Assembly: GCA_019454045.1 (NCBI GenBank)
Contig: SKCR01041573.1
Location: 62,001-126,000 of the forward strand
Origin: Zanthoxylum bungeanum
Taxonomy: Eukaryota > Streptophyta > Magnoliopsida > Sapindales > Rutaceae
Direction of reading: 5' to 3'
Length of the DNA stretch: 64,000 nt
The notes under the pieces were generated by a model that saw only the letters and a program-made list of their open reading frames with translations, was not told the DNA's origin and ran no database searches. Below, piece after piece: positions 21,254 to 32,213 of the stretch (its first letter is position 1; each line of letters begins with the position of its first letter). A program made the translations under genes and the position numbers.

Positions 21254-23990
21254 GTCGTCTTACCTCGATAGTTCTACTTTCAAATCTTATGGTTAGTGTT
21301 CCTTTCATCTTTTGTAATCTAATGGTTTGGTATCCTTCACTGGTTCATCTGTTTTATGGGGGCAACTTTAAGGTGAAAATCGTGGTCCATCTCTACGGTC
21401 GCGATCTATCAAGGGTTGGGAGGATGGGGATCGATTCTGACGCCTTCCTGGTGGTGGTGATCTTATCCGCTACCCATGTTGTGGTTGCGTGTTATGTTCA
21501 TCTATAAATCTGTGACTCCCATGTTTACTAGTTTCAGCTTCCCCCTCTATGATACTTCCTCTAGGTACTATGTAAGTTGTCTCATTTTTCAACTTCACTC
21601 TTGATTCGCTTCCCGACTATCGATTATACTACCTCTTATCATGAACCTTCTCTAGAATCATGCTCTCTAAATAATTCATCAAGTTTCTTTTATACCCATT
21701 TCTATTAGTTTCTGTTGCTTAACCCTCTTAAGTCTTTATTATTTCTCAAATGCTTATTATACTCTATATGTTATTCCTCCTTATGAAGTCTACTCTGCTA
21801 CATAGATTTTCTTCTCATCTTAGTCCTTTGAACTCATTATATCTTTTCCCCACTAGGAACTTCATCAACTTTGATTACCTAGGACATCTCCGCTATATTT
21901 TCTTGGTTTGGGTGCTACTCTCTTCTAGTTCTTTCTCAATATAATGAGACTCTTATAAGTTATGTACTGTATTCCTAAGAGTCTCTCTCTCCAATTCAAC
22001 AATGGCTTCCAAATTTGGGCTCGACTTATTGTGACTCCGAGATATTCTATCTCATGTTCCTAAACTATATTCCTTTGAACTTCTTAAGTTTGGCTATCTT
22101 TCTGATTCTTGACTCGTTTATCATGTCAAATACACTCGTTTACTAGTTCTTCTCCTTACTGGGCTCTGAGTATAAGGGTGAATACTTGCTTTATTTGGAG
22201 ATCTGAAAAAAAATACACGTTTCTAATTGGGTGCCTATCTATTTGGGTCCTGACTACTAAATATAAGAGTTATCGCTCATACCATCGGAATTTGCGTCGA
22301 CTATTCCAAGTCTCAAAGTTTCTATAACTCCGATCAACTATGATGAGGTTTCCATTTACATTACTATCTCAAGCCACAATATCTATTATTACTACATACA
22401 TTTTACTTCCTTATTGCTTCTCGTAGCTCTCTTTATTATTTATTTTCATAACTTATTATTCTGTTCCATATTGTGCTTCCAAGACTAGTGATGACTACTC
22501 ACATTGACTACTTCCTAGGTTTCCGCTCTTTGCTCTTACTATAGGTTATAGCTACACTATGTAATCTTACTGTTCATGCTGGTATTCTTTACTGACTTTC
22601 AATTGTCTCCCATCTCATAAATCTATCATTTTTAAATCTTCCAGAATCTCTATTAGCATTGGTCCGATCTATGGATTTCCGCAGATATTACTAACTTGTC
22701 AATTTTCACTTGAGTCGGGTTCTTTCATTTCTATCTCTTGAAACCTCTTTAGTTCTTATCTGGATGGTCTATCATTTCAGGGCTTTCTGTTTCTTACTTA
22801 TGATAAATTCTCATTGAACTTACTTACAGTTATCTTTACCTAGGCTAGTATAGGGTGGAACAGAAATCTACATCTCAGTGGGTGTCAGTGTCCTTGTTCT
22901 AAAACTTTGTGTCCTGGTAGAGTCTATTACTCATGTAAGGCAGGTATGGGATAGACTCTGTCAGGACAACTTCCTTATTGGAATCATTGGGTGGCGAGGA
23001 TTTTGGTAAGTCAGATCTTATATATATCTGTCTCTTTGGTTAAGGTAACTAATCACTTCTCTTTATGTCTTTCATTTTACTTGCTCACGGATCTGGGTTT
23101 GGGTATCCGAAACTTCTACATCTTTTATAATAGCTTGGGTTTACTGGAAACTCCATTAACTAATCCTGATCTTTTACTTATCTTCTTTTTATGGATATTT
23201 TTCGCTATTCAGTGGAAACTTTGCTATCTATAAGAGATGCTTATGGTTATTGGGTCTACCTGAAGGAGTTTTCTGATGAAAAAGGAATCTTAGAAGAAAA
23301 GAATAAATTTACTCAGGTATACACAATATTTTAATGTTGTTCAGGCTTGTTATTTGCTCTTTACTACCATAAATTCTGGTGTTTTCTTTATCATCTCATT
23401 CTGTATCTCTATCTCTTTACTACCTCTGATTACTTAGATCATCTGTACCTTATCCTTTTAATTTTCTTATAGATTTCTCATTATCATCTACTTTTGTATC
23501 TTTCCCACTTACTGTCTCTGGTTACTTGAACATCAATATATATTTCTTTATTTTTCTTTCTAGTTTTCTCTTTCTCTTCCTACTTTCCTGGGTGGGTATC
23601 CTTAGAACTTTATTATTTCTTGTTGTTTCTTTACTTTGCTCATCTCTAGCTGCTTAAAAAACTATGCTTATTTCCTTACTTCTTATAGTTTTCTTTTCCC
23701 ACTCTTTGGGTAATTTTTCTTAGTACCGTATTTTCTGGTTTTATTGTTAAATTTGAACTTATGCGAATAGTTCAGGATAATTACAGAAGGACCTTCAAAA
23801 TAGTTATTTCTAAGTAAATATACATAAATAGCTTAGGAATTCTTACAAACCCGTCTATAGAACTTTGAGGACGTACTCGAGGATCGGATTCTAAAGAGGT
23901 AGTGCCACATATATGGGTATCATAGACATACTGCGTATACAAGACCCCAACACTCTGCCCACTGCAGTCACTGACTCCCTAGACCATGCT
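21254..23990. other. Old degenerate sequence, possibly Ty3/gypsy interior
   Basis: AT-rich sequence, T/C-rich on the plus strand, continuous with 1-857 before copia-1 inserted. No frame over about 95 codons makes sense. Two weak, conflicting signals exist. On the plus strand, 22945-23065 looks like a decayed Ty3 integrase start (GGGATAGACTC, then a VSLVKVTNHFS reading) and 23860-23880 resembles the end of a Ty3 pol gene (AACTTTGAGGACG). On the minus strand the right edge reads TCAGAGCATGGTCTAGGG, like a primer site and leader next to the LTR remnant beyond copia-3. I leave it unassigned. Confidence 0.35.
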
Positions 23991-23995
23991 CTGAT

Positions 23996-25944
23996 TGTTA
24001 GACAATTATGACCCATATCGTCACTATTTGTAAAAGACATTGTGGTTTTTGTACAAATTAACTATGTAGCAATGAAAGTTGCATTTTATCATCTATTCGT
24101 AATTTGATTACTTAAATATATAAATGATAAAAGTCCTTATGATTAGTTCCGGATTATAAGATATGAGACAATATCAATTCATAAAGGTTTAATCATTAAA
24201 TATCCATAGTCGTAGTATATCGAGACTGGACATCGATAATGCGGAATAGCAAGTATTGCACTTGTGCGCGTTATGGAAGTGTAACGGCATAGTTCTCATA
24301 TATTTAAGTATTGGATACTTTTTCAAGTGTGATAGGAGGTTGTGTTTACAGATGGTACGGAAACAGCTTCGCTCTGGATAGACCCCACGGAATCCCATTG
24401 GTAGTATAACTATGTGTCTATGGGAATCCGCATCAGGGTAGGTGTATTTGGTCTTAACCTGAGACTTGCATCGCTAGTACTTGTGACAATCAATACGCTT
24501 TGGTTTTTGTCGTCCATGAATTTAACAAGTTCTGTGTACTCCTCTTCTAGGTTTATTGATAATCGTAGTGTATTGGATGTGATGTCAAAATGGAAGTATC
24601 ACTTCAGTCATATGGAGATGAGGATCACGTAGGGATACAGAACTAGTACTCTAATTGGTTGCAACCATCGAGATAATATGACAAGGTCATGATTATCCGA
24701 TTAAAGAGACTAGTTGCTTGTAATCTGATATATGCTTCGTACGGGGCTGACACTATTCCAACCCCAGGCCTTGCATGTGACATCCGATACTAGATCGTAA
24801 TACGCAATACTACGTATACTACGCCTGCAAAGATTATATATTCCATTAAGAATATTTCTGGAGAATTGGGTAGGCACGATGCTTTGCTAGAAACCAACCA
24901 TGTCTCGTAAATCAGTAAAAACGTAGTACGAGGTACGTACGTGTTCGAATAGTCCGACGACCGGATTTACTGTCAACAAATCCAGGGATCCCATGGGTCG
25001 CTTCCCGAAGATTCACCGATGACATATGATTCGAAGATAATTAATCTAGGATTAATTGCGGAGAGATTTTATCTGGGATAAAATACTATTTGAAGAGAGA
25101 GAACAATTAATTTGTAATTAATCGATAAAATAATATATTCGATATATTAAACGAAATTAGATTTCGACGCGAAATTAAAATTGGATTTTAATTCGTGCTA
25201 ACGAATTAATCTAGAATTAATTTGCGAGCGACGTGAATAGTAATTTTGCTAGGCATAATTATTTAATTAAATTTGATTTAATTACGTCGCAACGGAAAGT
25301 TCGTTAATTCGGAATTAACGAACCCGAGCCCGGAATGTGTTTGCGGGCCCACTCGCATTTTGAATTAAAGTGCGGCCCACAAGTCACATCGCCTGTCACT
25401 TTAGTGATGGAAGTCATGTCACCTTTTTGTGTGATTGACAACTAGTCACTATTAATGATGAGAGTTGTTGAAGGCATTGAATGCCATTTTCCCTCCAATT
25501 TGCTTTATTCTTTTTTGGAAAAAGGATATACCAAAATGGTGTGAATGACTTTAGTAATTTTTAGAAACAAAAACACAATTCTTGCACTCTCTCTCTTCCT
25601 CACGGTTTTGGAAGCAAAAACACTCTCCCAAATTTTCTTCTTTGGCCGAAAATATCAAAGGAAGAAGAGGTGATTTTTGTGGCAAAAATCTCCATTGCTA
25701 GCACATCAAATGATCATTCAAGGTGATAGGGAAACCTATCCTTGAGCTTGGAATCAACTCAAAGGCTTGGATCTTGGATTTCATACCCAAAAGAGACCTT
25801 GGCCGAAACTACAAGGAGAAAAAGTTTTGTGTTCAACGCATCCAACATCCGCTCTTTGTAAGTATGATTCCGCCATACTTTAATTTTTGTATTCATATGA
25901 TTTCTATGCTTATATGATCTTGGATAATGTCTTAGAGACCAACA
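23996..25944 (+). repeat. Copia-3 5' LTR
   Basis: 1949 bases from TGTTAGACAATTATGACC to GAGACCAACA. In reverse complement it matches the copia-1 LTRs. A 25-bp palindrome with 12-bp perfect arms (GTTCGTTAATTC / GAATTAACGAAC) is centred at 25311; the 3' LTR keeps it near 33530. Confidence 0.93.
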
Positions 25945-25945
25945 A

Positions 25946-25958
25946 TGGCATCAGAGCC
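25946..25958 (+). other. Primer-binding site of copia-3
   Basis: TGGCATCAGAGCC, one base after the 5' LTR, matches the plant initiator-Met tRNA primer site TGGTATCAGAGC with one mismatch. Confidence 0.85.
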
Positions 25959-28149
25959 TTAATGAGCATGAAATATACTTAGGGTTTATATACTAAAATT
26001 TGGGTAAATTTGATTTGAGCATGATTTGACCAAATTATTTGTTTAAGTATGCTTGTATGTTGATAACTTGGAGTTATGCATGATCAATTTGACGAAAATT
26101 GAATTGGATTAATTTTCCCCAATTACTTTGGCTTGGCCGAATAGATGATATGCCCTAATGTCATGGTATTTTTTTTTTTAAGACCATTGGATGTGTTTAA
26201 AGACCTGGGAAATAATGATTTAAGATTCAATCGGATTGAAATCGGAATAGGACAAAAATCCCTACAAATGCCGTGAGCATCAAAGCATGAAATGAGATGA
26301 TTTTTTGTTTCAATAATGTTGGATATGTCTTGAACAAAGAAAGCATGATTAATTAATTAAATTGATTTTTTGGAAATGTTGATTTAGATAATTAATTAAT
26401 GCAATACACTTTAATTAATTAAATTATCAAATTTGGAATTTTATAATTTGATTAATTGGGCTTAATTTAGAATTGGGCTTATAATGTTGTATCTGGGCCT
26501 AATGGGCTTGGTTGGGCCATGTTGGTTTAGGTCAATTGGACTGGATCCAAATTGGGCCTAAATCATTCCATTAAATCCAAATATGACATATGGGCATTTA
26601 TGTTTAATTGGGCCTAATGGGCCGAAATTGGTTTCTTGGCAAATAAGGTGATTCCTTAATTGGGCTTTGGTATTTGGGTTTGACCCATATTGACCAAATT
26701 CCATGCCTTAAGAAATTAATTGAAAGCCCATTGGACTTTAATTAAATGACATTGGATGTTAATTGGGCTTTGAGACCCATTTAGATTAGATTTGGAATCT
26801 AAGTCTTAAAGGCGCATTTAAAAGTGTAGTTATTTAATTTGGAATTAAATATGGAATTAGTATTGAATACAAACTAAATTAGATTTAAATTGTAGTTCGA
26901 TATAATTCAAGAATTCGTACTTTTAGTACTTATTCTTAAACGAGTTGGACTCGCGTAAATCAAATCGTTGTTTGAACATTGGATGATCACTTTATTCAAA
27001 GATTAATTAATTGGATTAGATTGATTGAATAACATGCTTTATGTGAATACATGGATGTGTTGAATGAATAATGTATATCGGATGGATATTAGAAGGGAAA
27101 TGGCAATTTTGGAAATTGTTGTAAATTTAGAATTTATTAAATTGGACGCGTGTCCAGCCTTATCTCTCTCGATTCTTTGTAATTCTCTTCTCACCTAATT
27201 CCCCTCAATGTTAATGAGGTTTCTTTAATTGTATTATGTAATTGGGTAGAAGTAGGAATAGTGCTAGTCGGGGAGAGGAAAGGGAGTGATTTTTTCTAGG
27301 AACAATCTGTGAGATATCCATCCGCATATCGTTATTAATTTATTTACCGCGCCTTATTATGCTTTTAGAATGCATGTTAAATGGTGTATGATGAGACCTA
27401 ACAAAGATAATAAATTGGTTGCCAATTTACGCGAAAAACCCTCAATAAATATTAAGTGTTTTCCTTCCATTGAGTGATTCTTACTCAAGATCCAAGATTG
27501 GCACTGGTTGGTTGGCCAAAGTCAAGACCTTTGTCCATCGCGGATGTGTTTGAATCATGAAGGCTTTGTTCCATATCGTTTGTCTTGTCCAAGTTGTGAT
27601 TTGTTGGCCAAAGTCAAGATCACTTCTTGTCCATCGACATCGATTACGAAGCTTTCCAAAGTCAATGGGTTCCGCTTAACTGGAATCATTAAGCTTGTTG
27701 TGCCAAAGCCAAGGTTTAGTTGATTCAGAGGAAATAGGTTAGGAAAATATATTGGATATATTGGCATATATATTGTATATATGTTTCGGACTTGGAGGTC
27801 CACCTATCGGATCTAGGAATTGGATGAGATCCAATTGATCTTAGAGATCTACCTAGTTAAATATCATACAGCTTGTTGGCCAAAGTCAATGTTGTGTGTT
27901 ATTTAACGGGATCCTAGCCCACTAGGAAACTAGGTTTCCCGAGTACTCAACAGAGGGTTAGAGGCTCGCCGAAAAATAGTGGGAGGCTAGTATTGAATTT
28001 GCAATTTCGTTCAAATACTTAGCTTTACGCGCTTTTAAATTATTTCATCAATTATTTTATTAGTTGGACTAATATATTATTATTTTTCTTGTAACAGTTA
28101 GACTGTACCCATACATCGTTAATCGAATAGTTGGACTATTGTGGTTAAG
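25959..28149 (+). other. Copia-3 leader
   Basis: About 2.2 kb untranslated leader. Two repeat features stand out: a cluster of twelve TGGGC/GCCCA cores between about 26456 and 26770, and copies of TTGGCCAAAGTCAA near 27513, 27604 and 27874, with looser ones near 27655 and 27700. No convincing open frame. Confidence 0.75.
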
Positions 28150-28985
28150 ATGACAGGAAAGTTAAGCATTAGGGATATTGTCATGGGCGACAATGTCTTT
28201 AATGGCACAAACTTTCAAGACTGGGATATGAATCTCAGAATTGTTCTGGGATCCGAGAAGTTACTCTATACTATAGAGAGACATCTTGGGCCTAAGCCCC
28301 GACCTGATCAGTTACTTGAGCTAGAGCTTTGGAAGACTCATAGCGATGACAACGCGACTGCTTAATCGGTAATGCTTGCTGCTATGACTCCGTAATTCCG
28401 TCATCAAAACAAGGGATTGGATCCCTATGAGATGATGGCGAAGTTGCATGATCTTCACCGATCTAATCTTAGATCGCAAAGATATGAGTTGCAGAAGAAG
28501 CTCTTCCGCGCTCGCATGTCAGAGGGTACGTCTGTTGAGCATCATGTGTCACAGATGATTGCTGACATTGAGCAGCTCGGACAGATGGGCATCGTCTTCG
28601 AGGCAGAGACTTCAATAGATTTAATCTTACAGTCTCTCACCGACACTTGGAGTGGGTTCATCATGAATTACAATATGATGAACCAAGAAAAACTCTTGAA
28701 GAGTTGATGTCCACTCTGTGTGAAGTAGAGAAAGAGATTCAAAAGAGTAAGAAGCGCGAGGCGCACTTTGCTTCAATATCTCAGACTCCGAGGGCTTGGC
28801 CCAAGGCGACTGGAGGTGTAAAGAAGAAGAATAAAAAGAAAGGCAAGACCAAATCATCAAAACCTTCTGGGAAGGGTAAGGACAAATCCCAAGATGTATG
28901 TCTGTAGTACGGGAAGCGGGGTCACTGGAAGCGTTACTGTCGCGAGTACAAGGCACACATGAAGGAAATCAAAGCGGGCAAGGCA
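28150..28985 (+). pseudogene. Copia-3 gag with altered zinc knuckle
   Basis: The start at 28150 (MTGKLSIRDIVMGDNVFNG) is chosen because it aligns with the copia-1 start; an upstream Met at 28141 is less likely. The frame stops at 28363-28365 (CAA to TAA) and again near 28396. It continues at 28417-28707 (MAKLHDLHRSNLRSQRYELQ, ARMSEGTSVEHHVSQMI) and, after a shift, at 28647-28907 with a lysine-rich basic stretch. The zinc knuckle near 28890-28945 reads C-L-stop-Y-GKRGHWKRYC, with Tyr in place of the second Cys as in copia-1. Confidence 0.9.
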
Positions 28986-29440
28986 CCGACTTCAGGTATG
29001 TTTGTTACAGAAATAAACATGTCTACAACTAGTTTTAAAAATTGGATTTTTGATTTTGGTTGTGGAACTCATACATGTACTGATGTGCAGGATCTACAGA
29101 TTAGCAAGAGACTGGCCTCAGGAGAGATTGACCTCCGCGTTGGAAATGGGACACGAGTCACCGTTTTGGCTGTTGGCACTTTTGTTTTGGAACTGCCATC
29201 GGGGCATGTACTTAAACTATCAGACTGTTATTATGTACATAGTTTGACTAGGAATATTATTTCTGTATCTATATTACCCCAATGTGGGTACACTTTTGTA
29301 TTTAGAAACACTGGGTGTTTTATGTATAAAAATGATATGGAAATTTGCACTGCTGATGCAAATAATGGTTTTTATATTTTGAATATGAATCAATCTCAAA
29401 CATATAATGTAACAAACAAAAGCTTAAAGTAAGTAACAAA
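28986..29440 (+). pseudogene. Copia-3 protease
   Basis: Frame 28959-29432 holds the protease: NWIFDFGCGTHTCTD (near 29040-29085), with the catalytic Asp kept but Phe in place of Ser in the DSG triplet, then LRVGNGTRVTVLAVGTFVLEL and YYVHSLTRNIISVSIL. The substitution next to the catalytic Asp and downstream frame loss near 29430 argue against activity. Confidence 0.9.
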
Positions 29441-30530
29441 GATGAAACTTATATGTGGCATTGTCGTCTGGGACACATAAACAAACACGTATATCCACAC
29501 TTTCGAAGAGTGGGTACTTGGACGGATTTGATCTAAATTCATATAACGTCTGCGAATTTTGTTTATTAGGCAAGATGCCTAAATCACCTTTTAGTGGAAA
29601 GGGTGTACGTGCCACCGAACTGTTAGCCCTCGTTCGTAGTGACATTTGTGGACCCATGTCTAGCCAGGCTAGAGGTGGATATGAATACTTCATAACCTTT
29701 ACGGATGATGCATCGCGTTATGGTTATGTGTATCTTATGAGACACAAGTAGGAAACCTTTGAGAAATTCAAAGAGTTTCGACACGAAGTAGAAAAATAGA
29801 CCGGTAAAAGTATTAAGACATTACGATCGGACCGTGGTGGCGAATACTTAAGCAATGAGTTTCTTGATTACTTGAAAGAATATGGTATTCTTTCACAGTG
29901 GACTCCTCCAGGAACACCGCAATTAAACGGTGTGTCCGAACGAGAGAAACCGAACTTTGTAGACATGGTAAGGTCTATGATGAGTCGCACAGAGCTACCT
30001 ATTTCCTTCTGGGGATATACATTGAATAGTGCAATACTTATTTTGAATAAGGTTTCGTCAAAGTCTGTTCAACAGACTCCGTATGAAATATGGACAGGAA
30101 AGAAACCGGGTTTCTCATTCCTGAAGATTTGGGGTTGCTGGGCATACGTCAAACGTTTGGAAGGTACCAAACTAGAACCCAAATCGGATAAATACTTATT
30201 TGTAGGATATCCTAGGGAAACCAAAGAATATTACTTCTATCACCCACAAGAGAACAAAGTATTTTTTGCTCTACATGCGGTTTTCCTGGAGAAGGAATTC
30301 CTAAATGCAGTGCTAAGTGGGAGGAAAATAGAACTCGATGTAAATCGGAGTGATACTGTTCCTGGCACAGAATCCTTAACGGAACATGAACAGTCCATCA
30401 GGGATGAGACTACCATAATCTTCGAACACACAAGGACCGCGTAGGTCAGAGAGAGTCAGAAAACAACCTGAGAGGTATGGGTTTCTGATATCACTTAATG
30501 TGGATATTAATCTTATTGAGGAAGATGAGC
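29441..30530 (+). pseudogene. Copia-3 integrase
   Basis: Zinc domain fragments (ISTLSKSGYLDGFD, VCEFCLLGKM, with Phe in place of Ser in CESC), then the core with SDICGPMSSQARGGYEYF (first Asp), RSDRGGEYL near 29826-29850 (second Asp) and GVSER near 29930-29945 (Glu). Stops at about 29749 and 29798 and paired small shifts around 29945-29965 break it. The C-terminal region is long and open (29872-30444): TPYEIWTGKKPGFSFLKIWG, then FVGYPRETKEYYFYHP. The frame ends near 30444 before the RT linker. Confidence 0.92.
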
Positions 30531-31480
30531 CGGCTACATATGAGGAAGCGATACAAGGTATCGACTTCGGTTTATGGTAAGATGCCATGAATTTCGAAAT
30601 GGATTCCATGTACACCACTCAAGTTTGGACACTGGTTGATGCACCAGAAGGCGTAAAGCCTATTGGTTACAAATGGGTCTTCAAGAGGAAGACTGACATG
30701 GATGGCAACGTACAAACGTACAAAGCTAGGTTTGTAGCGAAAGGGTATCGTCAATGACATGGTGTCGATTACGATGAAACTTTTTCACCAGTTGCCATGA
30801 TTAAATCCATTAGGATAATGCTTGCTATTGCTGCATATTTCGATTACGAGATATGGAAAATGGATGTCAAAACCGTTTTCCTTAACGGAAACCTTTTGGA
30901 GGATGTTTATATGCAACAGCCTGACGGTTTTATCGTACCAAGACTTGGAAACAAGGTTTGTAAGTTAAATCGATCCATTTATGGATTAAAGCAAGCATAG
31001 CGTTCTTGGAACCAACGTTTTGATGAGATCATAAAAGAATATGATTTCGTTCAAAACGAGGATGATCCTTGTGTATATAAAAAGGTTAGTGGGAGCGCGC
31101 TGGCATTCATTTTCCTTTACGTTGATGATGTATTACTTATTGGCAATGACATTCCCATGTTTCATCGGTGAAATCTTGGCTTTCATTAAAATTCTCCTTG
31201 AAGGATCTGAGAGAAGCAGCCTTTATTCTAGGAATAAAAATCTACCGGTATAGATCTAGAAAGCTGCTTGGACTCTCCCAGAGCACGTACATTGACAAAG
31301 TATTGAATAGATTCAACATGGATCAGTCCAAGAGGGGACTGTTGCAAGTGTCACATGGCGTCACTCTATCTAAGGACATGTGTCCTAAAACTCAAGATGA
31401 GAGAGACAACATGAGTCGGATGTATGTCATGATATGTACGCGACATGATGTCTCGTATGCTTTGAGCATGTGTAGTCGCT
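30531..31480 (+). pseudogene. Copia-3 reverse transcriptase
   Basis: RT in pieces: WTLVDAPEGVKPIGYKWVFK near 30625-30690, a TGA near 30755, then 30797-31000 with the first catalytic Asp (KMDVKTVFLNG) and IYGLKQA before a TAG. The catalytic YVDDVLLIGND is at about 31119-31151 in another frame. A small deletion just after it and loss of about 30 bases near 31418 (relative to copia-1) shift the rest (31168-31626: LKDLREAAFILGIKIY, STYIDKVLNRFNMDQSKRG). Confidence 0.92.
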
Positions 31481-32195
31481 ATCAGGCAGATCCAGGTGAT
31501 GGTCACTGGATGGCTGTTAAGAATATCCTTAAGTATCTTAGACGAACTAAGGATGCTTTCTTAATCTATGGAGATGGAGGACTTGAGGTAACTGGGTATA
31601 GCGACACAAGTTTCCAAACCGATTAAGACGACTGCAAGTCGCAATCCAAGTACATATTTTATTTGAATAACGGATTATAGAAGCGGAGATCTTCCAAGCA
31701 GGAGACTGTTGCCGATTCAACAATAGAAGCGAAGTATATTGTTGCAGCTGAAGACTGTTGCCTCGGCTTCTGGAAATCTTCCAAGCAAGAGACTGTTCGC
31801 CTCAGCAGCTGGAAATCTTCTAAGCAAGAGACTGTTGCCAATTCAACAATAGAAGAGGTGTATATTACTGCAGCTGAAGCAGCAAAAGAGGCAGTTTGGA
31901 TTCGTAAATTCCTAATTGGATTAGGAGTAGTTCCGTTAGCAGCTGAGCTCGTTCCATTGTATTGTGACAATAACGGGGCTATAGCGCAGGCTAAGGAATC
32001 GCGGTCTCATCAATGATCCAAGCATGTTCTTCGATGTTTCCATCTGATTCGTGAGATCATACATCGTGGCGATGTGAAGATCGAGAAGGTCGCATCAGAG
32101 GACAACATTACAGATCCGCTGACGAAAGTTATTCCTCAGTAAAAGTTTGAGCGACATGTACATAGTTCAGGTATTAGATGCTTGAGTGATTGGCT
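31481..32195 (+). pseudogene. Copia-3 RNase H with internal triplication
   Basis: RYQADPGDGHWMAVKNILKYL and the TDTSFQTD stretch lead to a stop at 31624-31626. From 31684 to 31875 the block encoding the SSKQETV segment occurs three times (31690, 31776, 31825 by its CTTCC/TAAGCA core), separated by rearranged pieces. CDNNGAIAQAKESRSHQ follows and then a TGA (32014-32016), identical in position to copia-1 and copia-6. The tail ITDPLTKVIP lies near 32107-32135. Confidence 0.9.
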
Positions 32196-32213
32196 ATAGG
32201 CCAAGTGGGATAT
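32196..32213 (+). other. Polypurine tract of copia-3
   Basis: GGCCAAGTGGGATAT precedes the 3' LTR, close to the copia consensus AAGTGGGAGAT. Confidence 0.7.

Noticed and set aside
22991..23233. 80-codon plus-strand frame rich in hydrophobic residues, considered as a host small membrane protein.
   Set aside because: It sits in T-rich degenerate sequence, lacks a plausible gene context and at best overlaps a decayed Ty3 integrase; not supportable as a gene.
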